A stretch of 39,684 nt of DNA from Variovorax paradoxus (GCF_018614915.1 NZ_JAGGNU010000054.1:1-39684), one strand, 5' to 3'; positions 23,462 to 33,800 are shown, numbered from the stretch's first letter. Program-made: numbers and translations. The notes: generated by a model from the letters alone, not told the origin.

Positions 23462-24622
23462 TCACCGGGCGAGGAAGCGGGCCACCTCCTCATCGCTAAT
23501 CGGCGTCAAAGTGAGCCCGAAGTCCTCGCGCAGCTGCGCTACGAGCGATTGCGCCCGCATTGCGTTCGCCGCCACGCCGGCGTGGCCATCGTTGAGCACG
23601 GCATTGTTGGGCTCGTCGCCCGCCGTATTGGTGACGCGCAGGTCGGGGGCGATGGTGACAGTCTTGTAGGTGGGCTCTCCATTGGGGCCTCGCTCGCCCC
23701 ATCGCTGCACGAACCAGGCTTCGACGTCGAGGAAAGCGATACGCTGCGGATCGGCGAGAGCGATCTTGCGCAGTTCGGCATTGGCGCCGGCCAGGGCCTT
23801 CTTGATATTGGCCATGGCGAAGCTGCTTCGGTACTTGTCGAAACTGTCTGGATCGTCGGCACCAGTGCGCCATCCCACAAGCAGGATGCGCGTCGATGGA
23901 TGCGAGGCGTGGATTAGCGAGATGGCGACGCTGATCTGATGCGTGCAGTAGTCGATTGTGCGGCGCAACTCGGGCGCCGAAGGGTCGCGCGATTGCAGGT
24001 CAAGCCAAGCGCTCCAGTCGTTGGCGCCGATGCTGATCACCACCACGCCGTGGCGCCAGCGCTCGGCCTCCTGATTCATCAGCGCCACCAGGCGCGGCGC
24101 CTGCCGGAAGCGCTGGCCGAACCGCTCGCCCATCAGATTCTTGCAAGCGGCCCCCGAGTTGGCGAAGTTGTAGAGGTAGTCCTCTTTTTGAGGCGCGCGC
24201 GACGCCGGCAAGCCGATCAACTCGCGCGCAAAGGCAACCACGCCGGGCCGGCCCCACAACACCCAGGGACCGATGTCGATCTCGTCGCCGCGCAATCGCG
24301 CCAGCACCTCGGTCCACTGGAATGTGCGCGAGTGCAATGCGCCGCCGCGCTCGCGAGTGCCGGATGGAAAGGCCGTGCGATCCTGGTACGAGTGGCTGTT
24401 GGAGTCGCCGAGCACAGCCAGTGGGATGGTATTCGCCGATGCAGACGGCACGACCACAGTGGCCGGCACGCCGTCGCCCCAAGCTGCCACCACGCTGACG
24501 GTCAGCACGGCCAGCACCACTACCGCACGCAACAACGCCACTTCGATGCTCGGACCTGCGGCCATATAGACGATAGTCGAGCGAAAGCCGAGAGCGACGA
24601 TGGTTAGAAGCCGGGCCCGCAT
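23462..24622 (-). CDS. SGNH/GDSL-family hydrolase, exported
   Basis: A 386-residue protein with an N-terminal hydrophobic region (about residues 20-48, AVVVLAVLTVSVVAA) that looks like a signal or anchor. The SGNH blocks are visible: VLGDSNSHSYQD (nucleophile Ser), a Gly-containing block II near NSGAACKN, ISIGANDW (block III Asn), and NDGHAGVAANA near the end with the Asp-x-x-His-type catalytic pair. These enzymes are esterases or O-acetyl hydrolases, often acting on glycans. The start is uncertain: ATG 24622 or ATG 24565, neither with a clear ribosome site. It follows the methyltransferase by 13 bp and is probably in one operon with it. Confidence 0.82.
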   Translation of the reverse strand: MRARLLTIVALGFRSTIVYMAAGPSIEVALLRAVVVLAVLTVSVVAAWGDGVPATVVVPSASANTIPLAVLGDSNSHSYQDRTAFPSGTRERGGALHSRTFQWTEVLARLRGDEIDIGPWVLWGRPGVVAFARELIGLPASRAPQKEDYLYNFANSGAACKNLMGERFGQRFRQAPRLVALMNQEAERWRHGVVVISIGANDWSAWLDLQSRDPSAPELRRTIDYCTHQISVAISLIHASHPSTRILLVGWRTGADDPDSFDKYRSSFAMANIKKALAGANAELRKIALADPQRIAFLDVEAWFVQRWGERGPNGEPTYKTVTIAPDLRVTNTAGDEPNNAVLNDGHAGVAANAMRAQSLVAQLREDFGLTLTPISDEEVARFLAR

Positions 24623-24635
24623 TTGATCAGGCCCA

Positions 24636-25493
24636 TCAAGAAAGCAATGGCTTGGATCGCTTGAACATTCTTGTGCTATCCACGAAGTACAAGCCGGTGA
24701 AACTCGGAAATGAGCGTTCGGGATAGCCAGCCAGGTCCATGGAGCGCTCCTGAACGGCCCATTTGTCCCAGAGCGTGTATCCAAGCGCCTTGATGTCCTG
24801 AATGAACCGAGCGCGGTTGTAGACATGCAATGGAGCGAAGGCCCCCTCACCGATGTTCTGTACGGTGACAAAGTCCTCCCCGTTGTAGAGCGGGAGCTTG
24901 TTCAACAGGATGTGCTGTGGCCGACGTACACACTTTTTGAGAAGCTGGTCTGGCCGTCCGTCCTCAAAGTAGTGAATTGCGCCCGCAGAGATCCAGACGT
25001 CGTCAGAGGCGGTCCCGACGGACTCATGAAGGTCTTCGCTGAAGCTCAAGGCCGCAGCGCCGGTTTGCGCCGCCAGGTTCTTGCCTATCAAGACCATTGT
25101 CGGCACCTCTACAACGCGCCATGTCAGCGCATCTGGCATATGGAAATACCGGCCGTAGGCGTAGTAGTGAACGCCGACAGAGCCGCCGATATCCAAAACG
25201 CTGCTCGCTCCGTCGCGCAGTGCGCGGTCAAGCCACCACATGACCGGATAGTCGTACGAGAACACCTTTTTCGTCCGCACGTCCACGTACTCTGCGGCCA
25301 AAGCCGCGTGATCAAACTCCGGGCTGGGGGGCAACCAAGCGCGCGCGGCCTTGAAGCTGTCGAACACGCCGAAGTGGGAACCGTGTCCATCCCGGGACAG
25401 GAACTGCCGGCGCCGCCATTGCAGTTGCGCAGGTCGTACCACGGGCTCGTCCAAAATTCGACGGACCAATTCAACTGGACTGAAGGAAGACAT
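24636..25493 (-). CDS. TIGR04325-type methyltransferase
   Basis: A 285-residue SAM-dependent methyltransferase. The SAM motif VLDIGGSVGVHYYAY is near residue 97-111, followed by WRVVEVPTMVLIGK (acidic loop), a DDVWISAGAIHYFED segment, and a C-terminal NIGEGAFAPLHVYNR region that fits the TIGR04325 methyltransferases often found in polysaccharide clusters. AAGGAGT lies 6-7 nt before ATG 25493. The longer open frame upstream has no ribosome site. With the SGNH hydrolase it may decorate a surface sugar, which is inference. No glycosyltransferase is near. Confidence 0.85.
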   Translation of the reverse strand: MSSFSPVELVRRILDEPVVRPAQLQWRRRQFLSRDGHGSHFGVFDSFKAARAWLPPSPEFDHAALAAEYVDVRTKKVFSYDYPVMWWLDRALRDGASSVLDIGGSVGVHYYAYGRYFHMPDALTWRVVEVPTMVLIGKNLAAQTGAAALSFSEDLHESVGTASDDVWISAGAIHYFEDGRPDQLLKKCVRRPQHILLNKLPLYNGEDFVTVQNIGEGAFAPLHVYNRARFIQDIKALGYTLWDKWAVQERSMDLAGYPERSFPSFTGLYFVDSTRMFKRSKPLLS

Positions 25494-25885
25494 TCTTGAC
25501 TCCTTATTGCTTTCGTTAGTGATGCCGGCTGAGCGGAGCTGAAGCGCTCTCTCGGCTGGAGCTAGACGCAGCGCGTTGAAGACGAGGACTGCGCCGTGAT
25601 GCTGGTCACAGAATTGCGTGTTCCGCTGCCACTGGAGCGGATGACTCGCTGCTGAGCTGTTGAGACCTCTCCGGCTGCGGTTGGATCGAACGGAGAGCTT
25701 GCAATGCCGCTGCGAATCACCGGGTGCCTTCATGAACAATGCATAGCACCGGGAATGAACTCCTCGAGCTCCTCCGTGCGAGGTCCAAACTCACCAGCTA
25801 GGCCCGAGAGGTTTCCACGGAAGCGGATGCGTCGGGCAGCATGAAAGCGGCTTCCCTGCGCGCGCGCAGGTGAGCAGCGGCGTTA
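25494..25885. other. 392 bp without a gene
   Basis: This gap lies between two minus-strand genes. Open frames here are short, use unnatural residues and have no ribosome sites. It should hold the promoter of the methyltransferase-hydrolase pair, but no convincing -35/-10 pair stands out. A CGCGCGCGC run occurs at about 25859-25868. Confidence 0.4.
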
Positions 25886-26239
25886 TCAGGTTGTGAGTTT
25901 TGGGGGGCGTTTCGGACCGGCGAGGTCCGGCCACGGTGCGTCGAGTTCATCGGTGACGACGGGACGCACTGCCTTGCCAGGAGGAAAGGCGATGGGAGCT
26001 ACAAACCAAGCCGCGGCTGCGCTGAGGTAGCCATCGACAACGACGTGCTGCACCGACTCTTCGGTTCTATCCAGCGAGATAGAGCCGTCATGATGATGGT
26101 GATGGGCCAGGCCCTGCCAATGGAGCATCGCGTGTTCCACTTCTTTCGATTCACCAAAGGGGCTCGCTCGGCCACCGATGACGAAGACCTGCCAGAGGAC
26201 AGACGCCATGAGGAGCAGAAGGAGAAGCCGGAGGCGCAT
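25886..26239 (-). CDS. His-rich exported protein of metal-resistance regions
   Basis: A 117-residue protein with an N-terminal hydrophobic signal (RLRLLLLLLMASVLWQVFVIGG), then EHAMLHWQGLAHHHHHDGSISLD with five consecutive His and ESVQHVVVDGYL. Similar small His-rich exported proteins occur near czc/cus efflux genes in Burkholderiales, so periplasmic metal binding is a reasonable guess. The C-terminus is Pro/Lys-rich. Its usual efflux neighbours on the same strand are absent; only fragments lie upstream. The start ATG 26239 has AAAGATG-type sequence with a weak ribosome site. Confidence 0.65.
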   Translation of the reverse strand: MRLRLLLLLLMASVLWQVFVIGGRASPFGESKEVEHAMLHWQGLAHHHHHDGSISLDRTEESVQHVVVDGYLSAAAAWFVAPIAFPPGKAVRPVVTDELDAPWPDLAGPKRPPKLTT

Positions 26240-26797
26240 CTTTCAACAGTCCTGGTGTTGTGCATGACGTGGATGCGTTATGAAGTGATCGATTCTACCG
26301 GCATGTAATACCAAAGAGCTACTTCCTTTGTGAAGCTTTTTACGCGCTCTCGCCATAAATCAGCTCTCTTTCCGGCCGCGAGGATGGACTGCAGCCAACA
26401 GCGGCCCTGAGTTGCGGATGCGTTTCATTGCGCCGCAGGGGCAGCGCGACGCCTGACAGTTCCATCGTCGGACCTCACGGCAACTCCACACTGCGCCCCG
26501 GACACAAACTGGAGTGCCCAAAAGCCTCCTAGCCCAGCAGGAGTCGCTGCATCTACGGCTCCAACGAAGCGCGCTGCTCGCGCTCTTTACGAACTCACGA
26601 ATTGTTCACCTGAGAGCTCACGCGAAGCGCGGCGCAGCGCATGGAGCGAGCAAGCTCAAAATGTTTGCTGTCCGGTGGTGCGTGTGCCAGATCAGCGCGC
26701 TTCATACGTACTGCAGCCATCGCTTCGGAGCCTGAGCCTCCGCCCCAATGTCTGGTGTACCCGTCGACAGCATCGCTGTTTACCCTCCACCCAGGTA

Positions 26798-26898
26798 GAG
26801 GCGCCGAAGAAGATCCTTAGGTTGCCGCGCGAGCCCACACGCTCCTCGCCCTTGAGGCGCGCGAGGAGGTCATTGGGAGCCGGGCGAGCGTCGTTCAT
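26798..26898 (-). pseudogene. kdpD: kdpD 5' fragment
   Basis: From ATG 26898 the sequence reads MNDARPAPNDLLARLKGEE and then RGNLRIFFGAS, which matches the N-terminus of KdpD, the potassium-sensing histidine kinase, up to just before its Walker-like GVGKT motif. After FFGAS the frame changes to unrelated sequence (TWVEGKQRCC). Thus only about 33 codons remain. A complete KdpD has about 900 residues. The kdpFABC genes are not nearby. Confidence 0.7.
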
Positions 26899-26964
26899 GG
26901 GTTCTCATTGTGGCCCGGCTTTCCGCCTGGACCGGGCTCGCGTGTACAGCAGCCGTCGGTGCAA

Positions 26965-27230
26965 TCACGGCCGGCGAGCTGCGCTAGCCGCATCGAACGC
27001 TTGGGCTATCACCGCTGAGAGCTTCACGCGGATTACGCGCCTCGACAGTCCCAACCGATTTGATCGACAATTGAACTTTGCGGACTCAGACTGCTCGATC
27101 TGCCGCCATCGTATGTTCGCCAGCTCAGCCATCGTCAGCCCACACGTCAGCGCATCCCGCGCTGGCGAGGCGTCACCGTTGGCCAGGACTTCGCCACCAG
27201 CTATTGCCCACGCGTCATCGCAGCCGATTT
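26965..27230 (-). pseudogene. Possible tyrosine-recombinase scrap
   Basis: A minus frame reads ASPARDALTCGLTMAELANIRWRQIEQ followed by SRRVIRVKLSAVIAQAF. The pattern (G-L-x-x-x-E-L-x-x-I-R-W-x-x-I, then S-R-x-I-x-V) resembles the start of the catalytic domain of phage-type integrases, with a Met or Thr where the first catalytic Arg is expected. There is no remaining His-x-x-Arg or Tyr. The match is weak and rests on one short motif. Confidence 0.25.
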
Positions 27231-27255
27231 GCTGGACGCATCTGGAGGCGCGTTC

Positions 27256-27699
27256 ATGAAGCGCCGATTGCTGCACTCCGTCGGTCGCGCGCTGATTGGT
27301 GCGCTGCTTTTCGCGCAGATGGCCATCGCGGCTTACGCCTGCCCCGGACTCCTGCCAGGCGCTTCGACCGAAATGCAGATGCTTTCGGACCACGCGGCGG
27401 CGCTCGACTTCAGCAACACAACCATGTCCACGGCGGCGGATCAGGCCACCGGTCCCTGCGCCGACATGGCCGGGGCGACGGACCCGTCACCCAATCTCTG
27501 CGCCGAACATTGCCGCTACGGCCAGCAGAGCGACCATGCCCCGACGCTGACGGTGCCCGTCTTACTGCTTACAACCCTTCTCATCACACCCTACGCGACC
27601 GATGTCGCGATGCGGCCGCGCCCTGCGGCCGCTGTCTCGAGTGCATTGGCTTCGGTGGATCCACCGCATGCCATCCTGCACTGCTGTTTCCGAACTTGA
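27256..27699 (+). CDS. Exported Cys/His-containing protein of copper clusters
   Basis: A 147-residue protein. It begins MKRRLLHSVGRALIGALLFAQMAIAAYACPGLL, a signal peptide whose AYACP end is common in a family that precedes copper efflux genes. Further on are MSTAADQ...CADMAG, NLCAEHCRYGQQ with paired Cys/His, a hydrophobic stretch (TVPVLLLTTLLI) and a conserved-looking tail DPPHAILHCCFRT. GGAGG is 8 nt before ATG 27256. It is the first gene before cusC, so it probably belongs to the copper/silver response; a metal-binding role is inferred from the Cys/His content. Confidence 0.75.
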   Translation: MKRRLLHSVGRALIGALLFAQMAIAAYACPGLLPGASTEMQMLSDHAAALDFSNTTMSTAADQATGPCADMAGATDPSPNLCAEHCRYGQQSDHAPTLTVPVLLLTTLLITPYATDVAMRPRPAAAVSSALASVDPPHAILHCCFRT

Positions 27700-27840
27700 T
27701 CTCTCAGACGACGCTGCGCTGACGACCCACAACAGGGTCGGTTCGGCGCATCGGTCGTGTCCGTCTGCGCCGGTGAGCTCCTGCTCGCCCTGGCGCAGCG
27801 GGCGCTACACGAAGCCATTGTTTCGTTGTCTGGAGATTTC

Positions 27841-29166
27841 ATGTTCATCGTTTCGTTCCTGGCTGTACCACAAGGAAGGCGAGCTCGCCTGTCGATCGCG
27901 ACAGCCGGGTTGTGTCTGACCCTCACAGCCCTGAGCGCGTATGCCGAGCCCGCGCTGACGCTAGCCCGGGCACTGGAGCTGGCGCAGCAACGCTCGCGCC
28001 AACTCACTGCACAGGATGCCGCCGCGTCAGCCTCGCGCGAGATGGCGGTCGCCGCCGGGCAGTTGCCCGATCCAACGCTCAAGGCCGGAATCAACAACCT
28101 GCCCGTCAACGGCGCTGACCGCTTCAGCTTGACGCGCGACTTCATGACCATGCGCTCCATTGGCGTGATGCAGGAATTGACCCGCGCAGACAAGCGCGAA
28201 GCCAGGTCGACCCGCTTCGGGCGGGAGGCAGAGGCGGCCGAGGCAGGACGTGCCGTGGCACTCGCCAGTCTGCAGCGGGACACTGCAGCCGCCTGGCTGG
28301 AACGCCACTACCAGGAACGTGTGCGCGCCATTCTGGTCGCTCAGCGTGACGAAGCAGGCCTTCAGATCGAGGCTGCCGACGCCGCCTACCGGGGGGGGCG
28401 AGGCTCGCAGGCTGATGCATTCGCCGCGCGTTCAGCCGTCGCACAGATCGACGACCGCATCCGGCAAGCAGACAGGCAGATCGCGACGGCCAAGACGAAG
28501 CTTGCGCGCTGGGTCGGTCCTGACGCCAGTCAGGAACTGGCCGCGCCGCCGGACCTCACGGACCTCCAACTCGATGCAGGCAGCCTCGACGTCCAGATCG
28601 CGAATCATCCGCAGATTGCGATGTTGACCAAGCAAGAGGAAGTCGCGCGCGCCGAAGCCGAGGTAGCCCGAAGCAACAAGCACTCCGACTGGAGCGTGGA
28701 GCTGATGTACAGCCAGCGCGGCTCTGCCTACTCGAACATGGTCTCGGTCAACGTCTCCATTCCGCTGCAAGTCGACCCGGCGAAACGACAGGACCGCGAG
28801 CTTGCCGCCAAGCTGTCCCTGGCCGATCAGGTGCATGACCAGCGCGAGGAAGCCATTCGCGAGCGTCTGGCGGAAGCACGCAGCTGGCTGCAAGAGTGGC
28901 AGAGCAACCGGGACCGCCTGGCCAACTACGACAGGACGTTGATCCCTCTGGCGGCAGAGCGCACGCGCGCCGCGATGGCGGCGTATCGGGGAGGCGGGCT
29001 GCTCAGCAGTGTGCTCGAGGCTCGGCGCATGGAGATCGACACGCGCATGGAACGAGTTCGTCTCGAGATGGAGACGGCGGGCCTCTGGGCGCAACTCAGC
29101 TATTTGATCCCGACCGATCGCCGATCGGCTCTGCAGGGTCGCGCATCCGAAGCGACGGAGAAATGA
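27841..29166 (+). CDS. cusC: CusC/CzcC-like outer-membrane efflux protein (TolC family)
   Basis: A 441-residue outer-membrane factor that forms the exit duct of the RND pump. The signal peptide ends near SAYAEPALTLARAL. Two outer-membrane efflux repeats follow: LARALELAQQRSRQLTAQDAAASASREMAVAAGQLPDP at the start and long helical segments (EEVARAEAEVARSNK, LEARRMEIDTRMERVRLEMETAGLWAQLSYL) at the end, with beta strands DWSVELMYSQRG and MVSVNVSIPL. I chose ATG 27841 with TGGAG 6 nt upstream; an in-frame start at 27757 has none. It overlaps or closely abuts cusB. Confidence 0.88.
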   Translation: MFIVSFLAVPQGRRARLSIATAGLCLTLTALSAYAEPALTLARALELAQQRSRQLTAQDAAASASREMAVAAGQLPDPTLKAGINNLPVNGADRFSLTRDFMTMRSIGVMQELTRADKREARSTRFGREAEAAEAGRAVALASLQRDTAAAWLERHYQERVRAILVAQRDEAGLQIEAADAAYRGGRGSQADAFAARSAVAQIDDRIRQADRQIATAKTKLARWVGPDASQELAAPPDLTDLQLDAGSLDVQIANHPQIAMLTKQEEVARAEAEVARSNKHSDWSVELMYSQRGSAYSNMVSVNVSIPLQVDPAKRQDRELAAKLSLADQVHDQREEAIRERLAEARSWLQEWQSNRDRLANYDRTLIPLAAERTRAAMAAYRGGGLLSSVLEARRMEIDTRMERVRLEMETAGLWAQLSYLIPTDRRSALQGRASEATEK

Positions 29167-29168
29167 AC

Positions 29169-30803
29169 ATGAAGCTCAAACCCCTCTTGATCGGATCGAT
29201 CGCCGCCGGCGTCCTCGGCACGGCGGGCTTCGGCTTGTACACCCTGGGCATGCAGCGCGGCATGGGCCTGGCGGGAGCGCCCGCGCCGGCTTCCGCGGCG
29301 CCGGCAGCACCGGACAACGAGTCGGGCGAGGACGCCACTCGGCGCCACATCGCGACCGGCCTCAAAGCCGGCGACACCGACCCCGCGAACGGCAAGAAGA
29401 TCCTCTACTACCACGACCCCATGGTGCCGGGAAACAAGTTCGACAAGCCGGCCAAGTCGCCCTTCATGAACATGATGATGTCGCCGGTCTATGCCGGCGG
29501 CGACGGCGACCAGAACACTGTGACCGTGAGCCCGCGCGTCCAGCAGAACCTGGGCGTGCGCACCGCAGTCGTGTCGGAGGGCACGCTGTCGCCGCAGGTC
29601 GCGGCGGTCGGCAGCATCGCCTTCAACGAGCGCGACCAGGTCATCGTGCAGGCGCGGGCAACCGGCTACGTCGAGCGGCTGCGTGTGCGTGCCACGCTCG
29701 ACCGGGTGGCCAAGGGGCAGCCGCTCGCCGAACTCTACGTTCCCGATTGGATTGCAGCCCAGGAGGAGTTCCTGTCGGTGCAGCGCATGCGGGGCACCGA
29801 CCTGGCACCATTGGTCGATGGTGCTCGCCAGCGCATGCGGCAGGTGGGCATGAGCGAGGGGCAGATCGAACTCGTGGCTCGCAGCGGCCGCACGCAGCCC
29901 CGCAGCACGCTGGTTGCGCCGATCGGCGGCGTCATCACCGAACTGGCGGTCCGGGAAGGGATGACGGTGATGTCGGGCGCCACCCTGTTGCGCATCAACG
30001 GTCTTTCCACTGTCTGGGCCAACGCCGAGGTGCCGGAAAGCCAGGCTGCACTGTTGCGACCCGGCGCCAAAGTGCAGGCCAGGAGCCCGGCCGCACCCGG
30101 CGAAACCTTCGACGGCAAGGTGCAGGCCATCCTGCCCGACGTCAACCCGACGACGCGCACCTTGAAGGCGCGGCTGGAGTTGGCGAACCCGGGAGGAAGG
30201 TTGGTGCCGGGCATGTTCGTGTCGATGCAGTTCATGGACATGCGCGCCGACAAGGTGCTGCTGATTCCGACCGAGGCCGTCATCCAGACGGGCAAGCGCA
30301 CCGTGGTCATGCTGGCCGAGGAGAACGGCCGCTTCCGCCCGGTGGATGTCGAGATCGGCATCGAGAGCGCAGGCCAGACCGAGGTCAAGCGCGGGCTGCA
30401 GGCCGGCCAGCGCATTGTGGTGTCTTCCCAGTTCCTGATCGACTCGGAGGCCAGCCTCAAGGGCGTCGAGGCGAGATTTAACAGTGCACCGGCTGCTTCC
30501 ACAGCGGCAGCTGGCGCTGCGGCGGCCAGCGCTCCAAGACATGTGGGCGAGGCCAAGGTGGAAAGCCTGAGCAAGGATGCGATGACCTTGTCGCATGGCT
30601 CGATCCCGACGATGAAGTGGGGCCCGATGACGATGGACTTCAAGCTGCCCACAGGCGGCGCACCGCGCAATGTCCAGACCGGCGACCGGGTGACCTTCGA
30701 GTTCTTCATGAACAAGGACGACCTGCCGCAGCTCACCCGGGTGACGCCGATCGCACCTGAGCCCAGGGCGGCAGCGCCCGCTGCAACGGGAAGCAAGCAA
30801 TGA
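29169..30803 (+). CDS. cusB: CusB-like periplasmic adaptor with fused CusF domain
   Basis: A 544-residue membrane-fusion protein linking CusA and CusC. Parts in order: an N-terminal membrane segment (PLLIGSIAAGVLGTAGFGLYTLG), a heavy-metal-binding domain KILYYHDPMVPGNKFDKPAKSPFMNMMMSPVY (residues about 76-108, Met-rich), the lipoyl/hairpin and barrel domains (VQARATGYVERLRVRATLDRVAKGQPL, VPESQAAL, VPGMFVSMQF), and a C-terminal CusF-like domain (about residues 460-530) with HGSIPTMKWGPMTMDF, keeping the His, Trp and two Met that bind Cu(I)/Ag(I) in CusF. I prefer ATG 29169 because GGAG at 29157-29160 gives 8 nt spacing; ATG 29163 is too close. Confidence 0.92.
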   Translation: MKLKPLLIGSIAAGVLGTAGFGLYTLGMQRGMGLAGAPAPASAAPAAPDNESGEDATRRHIATGLKAGDTDPANGKKILYYHDPMVPGNKFDKPAKSPFMNMMMSPVYAGGDGDQNTVTVSPRVQQNLGVRTAVVSEGTLSPQVAAVGSIAFNERDQVIVQARATGYVERLRVRATLDRVAKGQPLAELYVPDWIAAQEEFLSVQRMRGTDLAPLVDGARQRMRQVGMSEGQIELVARSGRTQPRSTLVAPIGGVITELAVREGMTVMSGATLLRINGLSTVWANAEVPESQAALLRPGAKVQARSPAAPGETFDGKVQAILPDVNPTTRTLKARLELANPGGRLVPGMFVSMQFMDMRADKVLLIPTEAVIQTGKRTVVMLAEENGRFRPVDVEIGIESAGQTEVKRGLQAGQRIVVSSQFLIDSEASLKGVEARFNSAPAASTAAAGAAAASAPRHVGEAKVESLSKDAMTLSHGSIPTMKWGPMTMDFKLPTGGAPRNVQTGDRVTFEFFMNKDDLPQLTRVTPIAPEPRAAAPAATGSKQ

Positions 30804-33800
30804 TCGCCAGGCTCATCCGATGGTCGATCGGCAACCGCTTCCTGGTGTTGCTGGCCACGCTGATGATCAGCGCCTGGGGCGTGTATTCGGTGTCGAAGGC
30901 GCCGCTCGACGCGCTGCCGGATCTGTCGGACGTGCAGGTCATCATCCGCACGACCTATCCGGGGCAGGCACCGCGCATCGTCGAAAACCAGATCACCTAT
31001 CCGCTGACCACGACGATGCTGTCGGTGCCGGGCGCGAAGACGGTGCGCGGCTATTCGTTCTTCGGCGACTCGTTCGTGTACGTGCTGTTCGAGGACGGCA
31101 CCGACCTGTACTGGGCGCGCTCACGCGTGCTCGAATACCTGAACCAGGTGCAGTCGCGCCTGCCGGCCGGCGCCAAAGCCGCCCTTGGCCCCGACGCCAC
31201 CGGCGTGGGCTGGATCTACCAGTACGCCCTGGTCGACCGCAGCGGCACGCAGGACGCCTCGCAGCTGCGCGCCCTGCAGGACTGGTTCCTGAAGTATGAG
31301 TTGAAGACCGTGCCCAACGTCGCCGAGGTGGCCTCGGTGGGCGGCATGGTGCGGCAATACCAGGTCGTGCTCGACCCCGACAAGCTTGCGGCCTACAGGA
31401 TTCCGCACACCAAAGTGGTCGAAGCGATTCAGAAGGCCAACCAGGAGACCGGCGGGTCGGTACTCGAGCTCGGCGAGGCCGAGTACATGGTCCGCGCCTC
31501 GGGCTACCTCCAGAGCCTGGATGATCTCCGCAAGGTGCCGCTCATGACGACCGATGCCGGCGTGTCGGTGCGCCTGGGCGATGTGGCGCGCATCCAGGTC
31601 GGCCCCGAGATGCGCCGCGGCATCGGCGAGCTCGACGGCGAGGGCGAAGCAGCAGGCGGCGTGATCGTGATGCGCTCGGGCAAGAACGCGCTGGAGACCA
31701 TTGCCGCGGTGAAGGAAAAGCTCGAGACGCTGCAGGCAAGCCTGCCCCGGGGCGTGGAGATCGTGCCGACCTACGACCGGTCGGGCCTGATCGAGCGCGC
31801 GGTGCAGAACCTGAGCCACAAGCTGCTGGAGGAATTCCTCGTCGTCGCGGTGGTGTGCTTCATTTTCCTGTTCCACCTGCGATCGGCCTTCGTTGCCATC
31901 GTGTCGCTGCCGATCGGCATCCTGGCTGCCTTCATCGTGATGCACTACCAGGGCGTCAATGCCAACATCATGTCGCTCGGCGGCATCGCGATCGCTATCG
32001 GTGCGATGGTCGATGCGGCGGTCGTGATGATCGAGAACGCCCACAAGCACATCGAGCAGTGGAACCACGAACATCCGGGCCAGACATTGCGCGGCGAGCC
32101 GCACTGGCGCGTGATCGCCGATTCAGCGGCCGAGGTAGGGCCGGCGCTGTTCTTCTCGCTGCTGATCATCACGCTGTCCTTCATTCCGGTGTTCACGCTG
32201 GAGGCGCAAGAGGGGCGGCTGTTCTCGCCGCTGGCCTTCACCAAGACCTACGCGATGGCGGCGGCGGCCGGTCTTTCGGTGACCTTGATACCAGTGCTGA
32301 TGGGCTACCTGATCCGCGGCAGGATTCCTGACGAGAAGACCAATCCCCTGAATCGCTTTCTCATCGCGGCCTATCGGCCGTTGCTGAACGCGGTGTTGTG
32401 CTGGCCGAAGCTGACGCTGGTGGGCGCGGCTGTCGTGCTGGTGCTGAGCCTCTGGCCGCTGCAGCACATCGGCGGCGAGTTCATGCCGCGGCTGGACGAA
32501 GGCGATCTGCTCTACATGCCGTCGGCGCTTCCGGGCCTGTCGGCCGGGAAGGCGGGCCAGCTCTTGCAGCAGACCGACCGCCTGATCAAGACCGTGCCCG
32601 AAGTGGCCAGCGTGCACGGAAAGGCGGGGCGTGCAGAGACGGCCACAGATCCGGCACCGATGGAGATGTTCGAGACCACGATCCAGTTCAAGCCTCAAAA
32701 CGAATGGCGTGCCGGCATGACGCAGGACAAGCTGGTCGAAGAGCTCGACCGCATCGTCAAGGTGCCGGGACTGACCAATATCTGGGTGCCACCGATCCGC
32801 AATCGGATCGACATGCTGGCCACGGGCATCAAGAGCCCTGTCGGCGTGAAGGTCGCAGGCACCGACCTCGTCACGATCGACCGCTTGACGGGTGAGATCG
32901 AAGGCGCGCTCAAGAACGTGCCAGGAGTGTCGAGCGCATTGGCCGAGCGCCTCACCGGTGGCCGCTACGTGGACGTGAATATCAAGCGCGACGAGGCCGC
33001 GCGCTTTGGCATGAACATCGCGGACGTGCAGTCAGTGATCGCCTCGGCGGTGGGCGGCGAGAACATCGGCGAGACGGTCGAAGGTTTGCAGCGCTTCCCG
33101 ATCAACATGCGCTACCCGCGTGAGATTCGCGATTCGCTGGAGAAGCTGCGAACCTTGCCGATGGTCACGGAGCGCGGCGCGCGGCTGGTGCTGTCCGACG
33201 TGGCGGATGTCCGCATCACCGACGGCCCGCCGATGCTGCGCAGCGAGAACGCGCGGCTGTCGGGCTGGGTGTATGTGGACATCCGCGGCCGCGACCTTCG
33301 CTCGGCGGTGCAGGACATGCAGCGCGTGGTCGCGAAAGAGGTGAAGCTGCCGCCGGGCTATTCGATCTCCTGGTCGGGGCAGTTCGAGTTCCTGGAGCGC
33401 GCCACCGCGAAGCTGAAGGTGGTCGTCCCCTTCACGCTCTTGATCATCTTCGTGCTGCTGTACCTGACTTTCAAGCGCTTCGACGAGGCGCTGCTGATCA
33501 TGGCCGCACTGCCCTTCGCGCTGGTGGGCGGAATTTGGCTGCTGTATCTGCTCGGCTACAACCTGTCCGTCGCCGGGGCGGTCGGATTCATCGCACTCGC
33601 CGGCGTGTCCGCCGAATTCGGCGTGATCATGCTGCTGTACCTCAGGCACGCTTGGCAGGACCGCATCGACGAGGGGCGCACCGAAAACGCCGACCTGCTG
33701 GAAGCGATCCGCGAAGGCGCGGTGCTGCGCGTGCGGCCCAAGGCGATGACGGTCGCCGTCATCCTGGCCGGCCTGTTCCCGATCATGTGGGGCAGCGGCA

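Larger units (their letters stand above)
26240..27255. other. About 1 kb of gene debris
   Basis: No intact gene is seen. Recognisable pieces are the kdpD 5' scrap (26798-26898, minus) and a possible tyrosine-recombinase scrap (about 26965-27230, minus). A 41-codon minus frame (26465 to 26340, ending ERELIYGESA) is natural-looking but unidentified. The rest reads as mixed remnants and presumably contains the promoter of the gene at 27256. Confidence 0.5.

Noticed and set aside
25859..25868. CGCGCGCGC run as a special structure
   Set aside because: It is too short and too common in GC-rich DNA to carry meaning.
29100..30800. Long minus-strand open frame opposite cusB
   Set aside because: Antisense shadow without recognisable motifs; cusB on the plus strand is complete.
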